From NCBI RefSeq assembly GCF_905171765.1, contig NC_053390.1:591753793-591817792 (forward strand): a stretch of DNA of 64,000 nucleotides, given 5' to 3'. Made by a program: the position numbers and the translations under genes. The stretch is from Bufo bufo (Eukaryota > Chordata > Amphibia > Anura > Bufonidae). Under the pieces are notes generated by a model. It made no database searches and was not told where the DNA came from. It saw nothing but the letters and a program-made list of their open reading frames with translations. Positions 47,485-58,815 of the stretch are shown here, piece after piece (the first letter of the stretch is position 1; every line of letters starts with the position of its first letter).

Positions 47485-47492
47485 ATTTGCAT
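47485..47492 (+). promoter_or_regulatory. ATTTGCAT octamer, unit 2
   Basis: Second copy, 155 bp before the hammerhead core at 47640. The flanks differ (ccc follows instead of ttc) while the octamer is unchanged. The third copy is at 47802-47809. Confidence 0.5.
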
Positions 47493-47619
47493 CCCTTCCC
47501 TCCCAGAATTCCAGAGGAGCATGTATGGCCTATAAGTATCCTCTCACTGATTAAGGTGCTCTCTGCCTAAGGAGAGTTAGTTCCCCCTTGCTCGGACACA
47601 GGCCTCCTACCCAGTTAAG

Positions 47620-47689
47620 CCAGTACTCTCTGCTCTGCACTGATGAGGGGCAATCACCCCGAAACAGCTGTCTGCAGATGAGGTGCTGG
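47620..47689 (+). ncRNA. Hammerhead ribozyme motif, copy 2
   Basis: All core bases fit: ctgatga 47640-47646, gaaa 47661-47664, cleavage after C47672. Stem I inner helix tctgca/tgcaga is six perfect pairs. Outer helix ccagtac (47620-47626) with gtgctgg (47683-47689) is seven pairs including one U-G. The internal loop is 7 and 4 nt. Stem II is four G-C pairs with loop caatca. Stem III is two pairs with loop agct, the very short form typical of PLE and retrozyme hammerheads. The chance of all these pairings arising together is low. Confidence 0.85.
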
Positions 47690-47812
47690 CTTATTTAATA
47701 TCCAAGTCATGTCTCAAGGCTTATTTTTAGAGCTGAATATTGACTTATAGGATAGCTGCCTTACATCTGGTGGCATTAGAGGCAGAGCTTGTTAGGAGCT
47801 CATTTGCATTTA

Positions 47813-48935
47813 TTCCCTACTAGGAAATAATGAATTGTATGGAGACAATCTTAAAATAATTTCCTATTTGACTATAACAAAAGCTCATTAACTTTTTTCC
47901 CCTAATATTTCAGCCATTTGTGTGCTATAGGGTACATTCCGAGCATTACACATGTCCCATCAACATTTTTGTTTAGCCCCTTTGTGCGATATATGGCAGA
48001 AGGTAGAGTTTTAAACATAGTCCGACTCAGGAGCTGAGTGGGTGCCATAGCTGGCTGGTGATTGTGATTTTGATAACTGACTTTTACCCTTTAAGTTGCC
48101 GTTGTCAGTTACAACCATGGCATCTGAGGGTTACTCAGACCAGGATGCTCTTGGTGACTAAACTGCTCCTCTGTGATAAGATTGCTGGAGCTGTTTGGTT
48201 GCTATGGCAGGTGGGCACCTTGTAAATGTTCCCAGACCTGCCATAGCAACACTCCTAGGACTCAAGAGACGCAGCGATTTTTCCATAGACTGCAATGGCA
48301 ATATAATAATTACATGTTTAAGTTCCCTAAGGGGACTAAAAATAAAGTTAAGGAAAGGAAAGAAGTTTTTAAAAACCTGACAATGTAAATCATTATTTTT
48401 TATTTTCTTTAAAAAGCCTTGAAACATAAAATATAAATTTGGTATCCCTGTAATTATACTTACCCACTAAAAAAAGATGACATGTCATTTTTTACCACCC
48501 AATGAATACTGTAAATACAAAACCCATAAAACTATTCCACTGCATTAAAAAAAAAAAAAAAAAAATCTGCTTCTCATTAACTTTCTACAGAATAATCAAA
48601 TAGTGCCATTAGAAAATAGAACTTTTCCAGCAAATAATAAGCCCTCATATGCCTATATAAAAGGAAAAGGAAACCAAAAAAGTTATGGCCCTTGGAGGAA
48701 GGGGTTGAAAAAGCGAAAACGAGCAAATGAAAATGAGTCTGGTCTTGAAAGAGTTTAAAATATGAAAATACATGTAGACACTTTATAGAGCTCAGTCAGA
48801 GAGGTTTTAAAGTCCATCAAAGTAATTTTTCTTTAGTCTATACTAGCAGAAGGATGCGGCTTTGCACAGGTATATTTTATCTATTTCATTTAATGCTTGT
48901 GTGTGTCCTTCGACAGATATCGACAGTATCCACTA
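47813..48935. other. Repeat remnants, no gene
   Basis: 48160-48260 holds an inverted repeat (ttgctatggcaggtgggca / cagacctgccatagcaa). 48400-48760 is A/T-rich with an A run at 48547-48565 and an aaaagttatggcccttgg block. No coding domain. Confidence 0.5.
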
Positions 48936-49960
48936 TAACAGTGACATCTACAGTACTTCTTCCCTCTAACAGTGACCTCCACAGCAGCCTGCCCCCTTAA
49001 CAGTAACATCCACAGCACCCTCCCCTTTAACAGTGTCCTCCACAGCGGCCGCCCCTTTATTAGTCACCTCCACAGTACCCGTCTCGTTAACAGTGATTTT
49101 CAAAATAACCCACCCCCTTAACAGTCACCTCTACAGAGCTCTGTTACCTTAAAATGTGACCTTCACAACACCCCGCCCCCTTAACAGTGACCTCTACAGC
49201 ACCTGTCCCCTTAATACTGACCTCCATAGCGGACCGTCCCCTTAACTGTGACCTCTACAGTTCCCAGTCCCATTAACAGACACCTCCACAGTGCCCACCC
49301 CTTTAACAGTGACCTCCACAGTATCCCGCCCCCTTAACAGTGATGTCCACAGCAGCCTGCCTCTTTAACAGTGACCTTGACAGCATCCTGCCCCCTTAAC
49401 AGTGACCTCCACAGTACCCCATCTCCTTAACAGTGATTTCCATAACACCCTGTGCCCTTAACAGTAGCCTCTACAGCAATCTGCCCCTTAACACTGACCT
49501 CCATAGCGGACCATCCCCTTAACTGTGACCTCCACAGCAGCCTGCCCCTAGGGTGGCCAGAGGTCTGGTTTTAGGCCGGACAGCCCAACTTTCAGACTCC
49601 CTGTCCTGCATCCAGCGCAGGGCCTGGAAGGACACAGGGATGTCCTTTTGAACAGCTCACTCTTTAGACAGCAGCACTGTGCTGTCTGAGCACTAGCTGC
49701 AGGTAAAAAATTCACCCTCCCTCCCACCCCTGCAGCTGACAGAAGTTGATTTTTACCTTCATTTTTTCAATCCCCGTTGGCTGCGGAGTGGTAGGGGGCA
49801 TGGCTTAGCGGGACCTGGGTGTGGCGTTTTTAAGTCCGTCTTTTGAAGGTGGCCTGAATGGCCACCCTACCTGCCCCCTGAACTGTGAGCTCCACAGCAC
49901 TCCACTCCCTTAACAATGTCATCCACAGCGCCCTGCCCCTTTAAAGCTGACCTGCAGCAG
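48936..49960. repeat. ~35-bp minisatellite
   Basis: Imperfect tandem copies of a unit containing ccccttaacagtgacctcca and cagcacc/cagtacc. About 25 copies are recognisable, with many substitutions. A MITE (49551-49867) interrupts the array at a cctgcccc unit. Confidence 0.85.
49551..49867. mobile_element. TA-flanked MITE in the minisatellite
   Basis: TA 49549-49550 and 49868-49869 flank gggtggccagaggtc and its inverse end ggcctgaatggccaccc. The interrupted unit cctgcccc recurs on both sides. It is non-coding; the TA target suggests a Tc1/mariner-type MITE. Confidence 0.7.
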
Positions 49961-50335
49961 TGAAGAAAAATTGCTGGGTTGCTATGAAAACCTGGTGTAA
50001 AACTGTGTGTATGTGGAGAATAAGGGCCTGCGAGCTTCTATTGGCTGATAAGGGACATGTGACCGTGTGTATGGCGCTTGAGATATGAAGTTGGCATATG
50101 AAGAGAAAGACCTGTAGGCTTCTATTGGCTAATGTAGGTTATGTGATGCTATATTTGCATTTTCTAGAGATCTGAGACCCGGTCTAAAACCTTCCCGGAC
50201 ACCTGATGTACCTGTGTGTCAAATTTCGTAATTGTAAATGCAACGGTGCGGATTCCTTTAGCGGACATACATACATACATACATACATACACACACACAC
50301 ATATACATACACTCAGCTTTATATATTAGATAGAG
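49961..50335. repeat. Retroelement-like tail with (CATA)n/(CA)n microsatellite
   Basis: 50210-50250 (gtgtgtcaaatttcgtaatt, gcaacggtgcggattccttt) leads into a catacata/cacaca microsatellite (50271-50313) and agctttatatattagatag. This order looks like the 3' end of a non-LTR element. There is no coding part. Confidence 0.45.
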
Positions 50336-51177
50336 TTAAAATTCAGTGATGATAAACTTTTAAGACATCTATTAGACTGCACTTTTATATAAACAACCGT
50401 AGAGTTAAATGATAAAATTCTGTCTGTCTGCAGGCACCACTTGAAGAGCTTAGGTGCTTAATGAAGACATATGTATTATTGAGTTCAATGGGAACTGTAT
50501 GAATCATCACAAAAGTGTTCCTGCTGGTAGATTGGAGATTGGTAGAACTGTACGATTTGGCTTCACCACTAAATGAAGGGAAGCAGCTGATTTAAAGCCC
50601 TGTATGAAAAATTGGAGCTCTGACCCTTATAAAGATACATTATAAAATCGTCAGCAAAGAATTTTTTACATATTTAGAGATGCCAAAAAAGAACTAAATG
50701 ATAGTTAAAACATTAATTTTGGGCCTATTCATTGTGTTACCATAGTACTGTCAGTCTGCATTTCCTTGCGTTCTCCTATGCAAAACAAGACTGACATTTT
50801 TTTCTAAATGAAAAGCATGACTATTTTAGACAAAATAGAAAATCTAGTGAATAATTCAGAAAATGTGATGTCTGATGGTTTAGTACTTTTATAAGTTCAA
50901 TTCTTTCCCATCACATGTCTGACTAGCTTGTACACCTTCACAGACATTGGTATTTTTGACCTATATGCTCTGAGATTTTCCTGTAAGTGCATTGAAACTG
51001 CTCAATATTCAGTTGAAAGAAAGAAAAGGAAAAATCACAAAAGAAGCAATTAGACTGTAATGACCCACTTTTGTGCAGAGACAACTCTTTTTGTTGTCGA
51101 TTTTGTTAGTAATCTTCCCACTAAATAGATTTTTTGCATAATTTTTTGCTTTATATGTTTCTGGTATCTGAAAAGCT
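50336..51177. other. AT-rich spacer
   Basis: No gene, RNA or repeat assigned. Confidence 0.5.
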
Positions 51178-51506
51178 GTAAAGATTAGTGATGAGCTGCA
51201 GGGGTCATATTCGAATTTGAGATATTTCGCAAAATTTTGTAGAATATTCGTTGAATATTCGCGAATCCCAATATTTGTTATATTCAACTTTGTTTTTTAC
51301 TCGAAAATCGGCAAGGTAATGAATGCGTAGTATTTGAATATTACGCGATCAATATAGGCGTGGGTCAAAAACTAATATATAGCACTATAGAATATAGTGC
51401 TATATATTCATTTTTAGAATATTTGTCATTTTTTCCATCTAACCACATGATTCCTCCCTGCTTCTTGCTTGTGGGCCAATGAGTCATTGGCCCACAAGCA
51501 ACTTAA

Positions 51507-51928
51507 AGGGGATGTCTCACTTTAGTAAGTGGCATTTATCATTTAGAGAAAGTTAATACAAGCCACTTACTAATATATTGTTATTATTCATATTGCTTCC
51601 TTTTCTGGCTGGATTAGCTTTTCCATCACATGATACACTGCTTGTTCCCATAGTTACAGACCACCCTGCAATCCATCAATGGTGGTCGTGCTTGCACAAT
51701 ATAGGAAGAAACACTAGCCTATGTGCGCTGATGCTTTTTCCTATGGTGTGCAAGCACTGATGGATTGCAGGGTGGTCGTAACTATGGAAACAAGTAGTGT
51801 ATAATGTGATGAAAAAATTAATCCGGCCAGCAAAGGAAGCAATATGGACAATCACAATACATTAGTAAGTGGCTTGTATTAACTTCCTCTACATAATAAA
51901 TTATATTTGCTGAAGTGAGACAACCCCT
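51507..51928. mobile_element. T2-like palindromic MITE
   Basis: TTAA at 51503-51506 and 51929-51932 flank aggggatgtctcactt and aagtgagacaacccct. Long inner arms are mirrored: gtaagtggcatttatc... and agtaagtggcttgtattaac, with gaccaccctgcaatccatca / tgatggattgcagggtggtc. The start TTAAAGGGG fits the T2 motif. It is non-coding. Confidence 0.88.
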
Positions 51929-52400
51929 TTAACCACCTCCCGACCGCCTAACGCACGGATGCGTCCGGAAGGTGGTTGATTCATTCCTCCTGGACGCATC
52001 CGTGCGTCATCTCGCGAGACGCGAGATTTCCTGTGAACGCGCGCACACAGGCGCGCGCGCTCACAGGAACGGAAGGTAAGAGAGTTGATCTCCAGCCTGC
52101 CAGCGGCGATCGTTCGCTGGCAGGCTGGAGATGTGATTTTTTTAACCCCTAACAGGTATATTAGACGCTGTTTTGATAACAGCGTCTAATATACCTGCTA
52201 CCTGGTCCTCTGGTGGTCCCCTTTGTTTGGATCGACCACCAGAGGACACAGGTAGCTCAGTAAAGTAGCACCAAGCACCACTACACTACACTACACCCCC
52301 CCCCGTCACTTATTAACCCCTTATTAGCACCTGATCACCCCATATAGACTCCCTGATCACCCCCCTGTCATTGATTACCCCCCTGTCATTGATCAACCCC

Positions 52401-53400
52401 CTGTAAAGCTCCATTCAGACGTCCGCATGATTTTTACGGATCCACTGATAGATGGATCGGATCCGCAAAACGCATCCGGACGTCTGAATGAAGCCTTACA
52501 GGGGCGTGATCAATGACTGTGGTTATCACCCCATATAGACTCCCTGATCACCCCCCTGTCATTGATTACACCCCTGTCATTGATTTCCCCCCTGTAAAGC
52601 TCCATTCAGACGTCCGCATGATTTTTACGGATCCACTGATAGATGGATCGGATCCGCAAAACGCATCCGGACGTCTGAATGAAGCCTTACAGGGGCGTGA
52701 TCAATGACTGTGGTTATCACCCCATATAGACTCCCTGATCACCCCCCTGTCATTGATCACACCCCTGTCATTGATCACCCCCCTGTAAAGCTCCATTCAG
52801 ACGTCCGCATGATTTTTACGGATGCACTGATAGATGGATCGGATCCGCAAAACGCATCCGGACGTCTGAATGAAGCCTTACAGGGGCATGATCAATGACT
52901 GTGGTGATCACCCCATATAGACTCCCTGATCACCCCCCTGTAAAGCTCCATTCAGATGTCCGCATGATTTTTACGGATGCACTGATAGATGGATCCGATC
53001 CGCAAAACGCATCCGGACGTCTGAATGAAGCCTTACAGGGGCATGATCAATGACTGTGGTGATCACCCCATATAGACTCCCTGATCACCCCCCTGTAAAG
53101 CTCCATTCAGATGTCCGCATGATTTTTACGGATGCACTAATAGATGGATCCGATCCGCAAAACGCATCCGGACGTCTGAATGAAGCCTTACAGGGGCGTG
53201 ATCAATGACTGTGGTGATCACCCCATATAGACTCCCTGATCACCCCCCTGTCATTGATTACACCCCTGTAAAGCTCCATTCAGACGTCCGCATGATTTTT
53301 ACGGATCCACTGATAGATGGATCGGATCCGCAAAACGCATCCGGACGTCTGAATGAAGCCTTACAGGGGCATGATCAATGACTGTGGTGATCACCCCATA
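52401..53400. repeat. Tandem array built on a ~97-bp MITE
   Basis: ctgtaaagctccattcagac starts at about 52401, 52592, 52783, 52938, 53093 and 53265, giving steps of 191, 191, 155, 155 and 172 bp. Each unit has an inverted pair, ctccattcagacgtccg and cggacgtctgaatgaag, plus spacer with tgatcaatgactgtggt. Length differences come from loss of cattgatca-type subunits in the spacer. Confidence 0.9.
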
Positions 53401-53410
53401 TAGACTCCCT

Positions 53411-53668
53411 GATCACCCCCCTGTCATTGATCACCCCCCCTGTCATTGATCACCCCCCCTGTCATTGATCACCCCCCCTGTCATTGATCACCCCCCCTGT
53501 CATTGATCACCCCCCCTGTCATTGATCACCCCCCTGTCATTGATCACCCCCCCCTGTCATTGATCACCCCCCCTGTCATTGATCACCCCCCCTGTCATTG
53601 ATCACCCCCCCTGTCATTGATCACCCCCCCTGTCATTGATCACCCCCCTGTCATTGATCACCCCTCTG
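53411..53668. repeat. ~20-bp satellite, about 13 copies
   Basis: Unit ctgtcattgatcacccccc, differing mainly in the length of the C run (5-8). It comes from the spacer of the 191-bp unit. Confidence 0.92.
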
Positions 53669-53689
53669 TAAGGCTCCATTCAGACATTT

Positions 53690-56400
53690 TTTTGGCCCAA
53701 GTTAGCGGAATTATTTTTTTTTTTTCTTACAAAGTCTCATATTCCACTAACTTGTGTCAAAAAATAAAATCTCACATGAACTCATCATACCCCTCACGGA
53801 ATCCAAATGCGTAAAATTTTTTAGACATTTATATTCCAGACTTCTTCTCACGCTTTAGGGCCCCTAGAATGCCAGGGCAGTATAAATACCCCACATGTGA
53901 CCCCATTTCGGAAAGAAGACACCCCCAGGTATTCCGTGAGGGGCATATTGAGTCCATGAAAGATTGAAATTTTTGTCCCAAGTTAGCGGAACGGGAGACT
54001 TTGTGAGAAAAAAATTAAAAATATCAATTTCCGCTAACTTGTGCCAAAAATTTTTTTTTTCTATGAACTCGCCATGCCCCTCATTGAATACCTTGGGGTG
54101 TCTTCTTTCCAAAATGGGGTCACATGTGGGGTATTTATACTGCCCTGGCATTCTAGGGGCCCCAAAGCGTGAGAAGAAGTCTGGTATCCAAATGTCTAAA
54201 AATGCCCTCCTAAAAGGAATTTGGGCACCTTTGCGCATCTAGGCTGCAAAAAAGTGTCACACATCTGGTATCGCCGTACTCAGGAGAAGTTGGGGAATGT
54301 GTTTTGGGGTGTCATTTTACATATACCCATGCTGGGTGAGAGAAATATCTTGGTCAAATGCCAACTTTGTATAAAAAAATGGGAAAAGTTGTCTTTTGCC
54401 AAGATATTTCTCTCACCCAGCAAGGGTATATGTAAAATGACACCCCAAAACACATTCCCCAACTTCTCCTGAATACGGCGATACCACATGTGTGACACTT
54501 TTTTGCAGCCTAGGTGGGCAAAGGGGCCCATATTCCAAAGAGCACCTTTAGGATTTCACAGGTCATTTACCTACTTACCACACATTAGGGCCCCTGGAAA
54601 ATGCCAGGGCAGTATAACTACCCCACAAGTGACCCCATTTTGGAAAGAAGACACCCCAAGGTATTCCGTGAGGGGCATGGCGAGTTCCTAGAATTTTTTA
54701 TTTTTTGTCACAAGTTAGTGGAAAATGCTGATTTTTTTTTTTTTTTTTTTTTTTTTATACAAAGTCTCATATTCCACTAACTTGTGACAAAAAATAAAAA
54801 CTTCCATGAACTCACTATGTCCATCAGCGAATACCTTGGGGTGTCTTCTTTCCAAAATGGGGTCACTTGTGGGGTAGTTATACTGCCCTGGCATTCTAGT
54901 GGCCCAAATGTGTGGTAAGGAGTTTGAAATCAAATTCTGTAATAAATGACCTGTGAAATCCGAAAGGTGCTCTTTGGAATATGGGCCCCTTTGCCCACCT
55001 AGGCTGCAAAAAAGTGTCACACATCTGGTATCTCCGTACTCAGGAGAAGGTGGGGAATGTGTTTTGGGGTGTCATTTTACATATACCCCTGCTGGGTGAG
55101 AGAAATATCTTGGCAAAAGACAACTTTTCCCATTTTTTTATACAAAGTTGGCATTTGACCAAGATATTTCTCTCACCCAGCATGGGTATATGTAAAAAGA
55201 CACCCCAAAACACATTCCCCAACTTCTACTGAATACGGAGATACCAGATGTGTGACACTTTTTTGCAGCCTAGGTGGGCAAAGGGGCCCATATTCCAAAG
55301 AGCACCTTTCGGATTTCACAGGTCAATTTTTACAGAATTTGATTTCAAACTCCTTACCACACATTTGGGCCCCTAGAATGCCAGGGCAGTATAACTACCC
55401 CACAAGTGACCCCATTTTGGAAAGAAGAGACCCCAAGGTATTCGCTGATGGGCATAGTGAGTTCATGGAAGTTTTTATTTTTTGTCACAAGTTAGTGGAA
55501 TATGAGACTTTGTATGAAAAAAAAAAAAAAAAAAAAAAATCATCATTTTCCACTAACTTGTGACAAAAAATAAAAAATTCTAGGAACTCGCCATGCCCCT
55601 TACGGAATACCTTGGGGTGTCTTCTTTCCAAAATGGGGTCACTTGTGGGGTAGTTATACTGCCCTGGCATTCTAGGGGCCCAAATGTGTGGTAAGGAGTT
55701 TGAAATCAAATTCAGTAAAAAATGACGAGTGAAATCCGAAAGGTGCTCTTTGGAATATGGGCCCCTTTGCCCACCTAGGCTGCAAAAAAGTGTCACACAT
55801 CTGGTATCTCCGTACTCAGGAGAAGGTGGGGAATGTGTTTTGGGGTGTCATTTTATATATACCCATGCTGGGTGAGAGAAATATCTTGGCAAAAGACAAC
55901 TTTTCCCATTTTTTTATACAAAGTTGTCATTTGACCAAGATATTTATCTCACCCAGCATGGGTATATGTAAAAAGACACCCCAAAACACATTCCTCAACT
56001 TCTCCTGAGTACGGCAATACCAGATGTGTGACACTTTTTTGCAGCCTAGGTGGGCAAAGGGGCCCATATTCCAAAGAGCACCTTTCGGATTTCACAGGTC
56101 ATTTTTTACTGAATTTGATTTCAAACTCCTTACCACACATTTGGGCCCCTAGAATGCCAGGGCAGTATAACTACCCCACAAGTGACCCCATTTTGGAAAG
56201 AAGAGACCCCAAGGTATTTCGTGATGGGCATAGTGAGTTCATAGAACTTTTTATTTTTTGTCACAAGTTAGTGGAATATGAGACTTTGTAAGAAAAAAAA
56301 AAAAAAAAAAAAAAAATCATCATTTTCCGCTAACTTGTGACAAAAAATAAAAAGTTCTATGAACTCACTATGCCCATCAGCGAATACCTTAGGGTGTGTA
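53690..56400. repeat. Array of alternating palindromes
   Basis: Two palindrome centres alternate every ~385 bp. Type A (gttagtggaata ... tattccactaac around an A/T run) is centred near 53730, 54015, 54750, 55520 and 56305. Type B (gagagaaatatcttggc ... gccaagatatttctctc) is centred near 54370, 55135 and 55915. Arms between centres carry ccccattttggaaagaagac and its inverse. The regular part has a ~770-bp unit that is itself a palindrome. Frames of 83-103 codons recur on both strands for that reason. Confidence 0.9.
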
Positions 56401-57266
56401 CTTTCAGAAATGGGGTCATTTGTGGGGTGTTTGTACTGTCTGGGCATTGTAGAACCTCAGGAAACATGACAGGTGCTCAGAAAGTCAGAGCTGCTTCAAA
56501 AAGCGGAAATTCACATTTTTGTACCATAGTTTGTAAACGCTATAACTTTTACCCAAACCATTTTTTTTCTACCCAAACATTTTTTTTTTATCAAAGACAT
56601 GTAGAACTATAAATTTAGAGCAAAATTTCTATATGGATGTCGTTTTTTTTGCAAAATTTTACAACTGAAAGTGAAAAATGTCATTTTTTTGCAAAAAAAT
56701 CGTTAAATTTCGATTAATAACAAAAAAAGTAAAAATGTCAGCAGCAATGAAATACCACCAAATGAAAGCTCTATTAGTGAGAAGAAAAGGAGGTAAAATT
56801 CATTTGGGTGGTAAGTTGCATGACCGAGCAATAAACGGTGAAAGTAGTGTAGGTCAGAAGTGTAAAAAGTGGCCTGGTCTTTCAGGGTGTTTAAGCACTG
56901 GGGGCTGAGGTGGTTAAGCAGGGAGAAATCATGACTTCAGGTGGAAAAAAAATTACGAATATTTAAAAAAACAAATATATAGCACTATATTCAGTATAGT
57001 GCTATATATTTGTTTTTTAGAACATTCGTAATTTTTTTTTATCTGAAGTCATGATTCCTCCCTGCTTAGGTTGCTTGTGGGCAAATGACTCATTGGCCCA
57101 CAAGCAAGAAGCAGGGAGGAATCATGTGTTCAGATGGAAAAAATTACAAATATTCGATATAATGAATATATAGCACTATATTTGAAATATTCACAAATTC
57201 TTGAAGTGGCGATATTAAAGATAAAAATGTGCTTTTCGAATATTCATGCTCAACACTAGTAAAGAT

Positions 57267-57631
57267 CACTGACTACATAGATTTTTGTTAGGATTTACAT
57301 AATTAACAACAATAATTAACTCTTTAAGGCACCATGGCATAATAAAATGTTGCCTCCTAATGAGGGCCTTTGCTCTGCACATACCACTCACTAACTGCTG
57401 AAGCAGTGTCTGGTCTGTAAATGTGCCCATCCCACATACAGATGAGGGATGATTCTGTTCTCAAGCTTACAGTCTACTGAACCACCTCTATGCTGGTCCA
57501 CAATATGTCGCATGTGCTGGTACTATAAATGCTGCAGACATTTCACATGCAATTTTTCTGCAGAGTATCTGCAGCAGTAATGCCAATATGGCCATACCCT
57601 AATATATCAGTAGCAGTAGGAAACACAGGAG
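57267..57631. other. Spacer
   Basis: No gene or repeat recognised. Confidence 0.5.
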
Positions 57632-57639
57632 ATTACCGA

Positions 57640-58042
57640 TAGAGATGAGCGAATTTTTCAAAAGTTCGATTCGGCTGATTTGCCGAACTTTACAAAAAAA
57701 TTTGCTTCGTGACGAATTACTTCGGACACCTCCATCTTGCTTGAAGATCTGGCGCGAAATCTCTCAAAGTGCAAGATTACGTCATCACGCCCGATGATGT
57801 GGTGACATCATACGCTACCACGCATGGGATTTCAGCAGAGATATTCAATCAAGATGGCGGCTGGTGGCCCATCGCGAGCAAATGGAGGAGGTAAAAAAAA
57901 TATATATCTTTTTTTTATACTATTTTAGGTTAAATCGATTCGCTTACACGAAGCACAAGGAAATTCTGCTTCGAGGAGAATCAAATTTATCCTGAAATTC
58001 GTATTGAATTCCACTTTGTGGGATTCGATTCATTCATCTCAA
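57640..58042. mobile_element. hAT MITE with 8-bp TSD
   Basis: attaccga at 57632-57639 and 58043-58050 flanks tagagatgagcgaat and the imperfect inverse attcattcatctcaa. Internal cgaagcacaaggaaattc resembles the element ending at 2233. It is non-coding. Confidence 0.88.
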
Positions 58043-58050
58043 ATTACCGA

Positions 58051-58815
58051 GTTGTGTGCATGAATATCCCTTTAGTGGTCTGCAAAAAAAGCTGAATTGG
58101 AAGCACATGTTTACACTCTATACAGGCTGATCCCCTGTTCAGTGTCAGCAAGGTTGTCGTATTCCTTACATATGCACATTCAAAGCTGACACCATGAACA
58201 GAGCTCTAAGGAGGCTGATTAATTGTAGGTTCATCAGCCACAAAAGTGCAAAATTATTTAGTGTAAAACCCTCAAACATTATGACAACATATGCCAAGCA
58301 AACAAACTTCATCAGCATAGAGAAATAGTGTTGCTGCCTGGAAGCTGCATCAGTTGCTGAAAGAATTCCAGATTGTATTAATGAGGGAAGCAAAGAGTAG
58401 TCAGTAAACAGGCCAAGTTTAGAACACTGGCAAGCTAATAGAACAGCGAAAGAGCTGCACAAATCTGCTCATTAACAATTCGGGAGCTTTGAATAAAAGC
58501 ATTTTTTTCAGAGGGACAAATAAAAAAAGAATTGCTGACAACTGTCAACCTAAAAAGTGCACTAGACAAAAAGATTAATTGGAAATACTTAAAAACACTA
58601 AAAGATTCACAGCACCTAAGCTTTAAAATAGCATCCAAAACTTGAATTGTTCCTATGAGTAAGACAGGTATAGTAGGTAAGCTCATTACCCATACTTGGG
58701 CAAAATACACAATATATACTGATCTTGCACATAAAACCTGCCACAATGAAAAATGTTTCAGATATTTCAATATAAGATAGGAAAATAATTGCCTTTTACA
58801 ATGGTACCAATGGTC
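58051..58815. other. Spacer with open frames but no domains
   Basis: Minus-strand frames at 58166-58462 and 58435-58938 (98 and 167 codons) were read. They show no recognisable domain, and the longer one runs into the MITE at 58816. I do not call a gene. Confidence 0.5.

Larger units (their letters stand above)
47182..47812 (+). repeat. 288-bp tandem repeat carrying hammerhead motifs
   Basis: Units start with gcttgttaggagctcatttg at 47182, 47470 and 47787. Two are complete (288 and 317 bp; the second has an extra aatatccaagtcatgtctc segment) and the third stops after ~26 bp. Shared blocks include cagaattccagaggaacatg, aggagagttagttcccc, acacaggcctcctacccagt and cttacatctggtggcattag. Each full unit contains an octamer near its start and a hammerhead motif near its middle. 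Tandem hammerhead repeats are known from newt satellite 2, retrozymes and PLE terminal repeats; which of these this belongs to is open. Confidence 0.85.
51933..56913. mobile_element. 5-kb TTAA element with three repeat arrays
   Basis: TTAA 51929-51932 and 56914-56917 flank ccacctcccgacc and ggctgaggtgg. The left TTAA is shared with the MITE next door. A GC-rich hairpin zone follows (51950-52200, for example ccagcctgccagcggcgatc and its inverse cgctggcaggctgg). Then come a 191-bp tandem array, a ~20-bp array, a palindromic array and a T-rich right end. No transposase was seen. Confidence 0.75.
51186..57258. mobile_element. hAT element containing two TTAA insertions
   Basis: Termini tagtgatgagc and gctcaacacta are flanked by the exact TSD gtaaagat (51178-51185, 57259-57266). 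The element itself is 51186-51502 plus 56918-57258, about 660 bp. It contains tatagcactata-type blocks and repeated gattcctccctgcttcttgc / gcaagaagcagggaggaatc arms. It is non-coding. A T2-like MITE and a 5-kb TTAA element sit at one interior TTAA. Confidence 0.88.

Noticed and set aside
53411..53668. Regular short direct repeats that could suggest a CRISPR array
   Set aside because: Units are contiguous without unique spacers, in eukaryotic repeat DNA.
53864..56291. Repeated frames of 83-103 codons on both strands
   Set aside because: The same sequence appears on both strands because the DNA is palindromic; no domain or codon signal.
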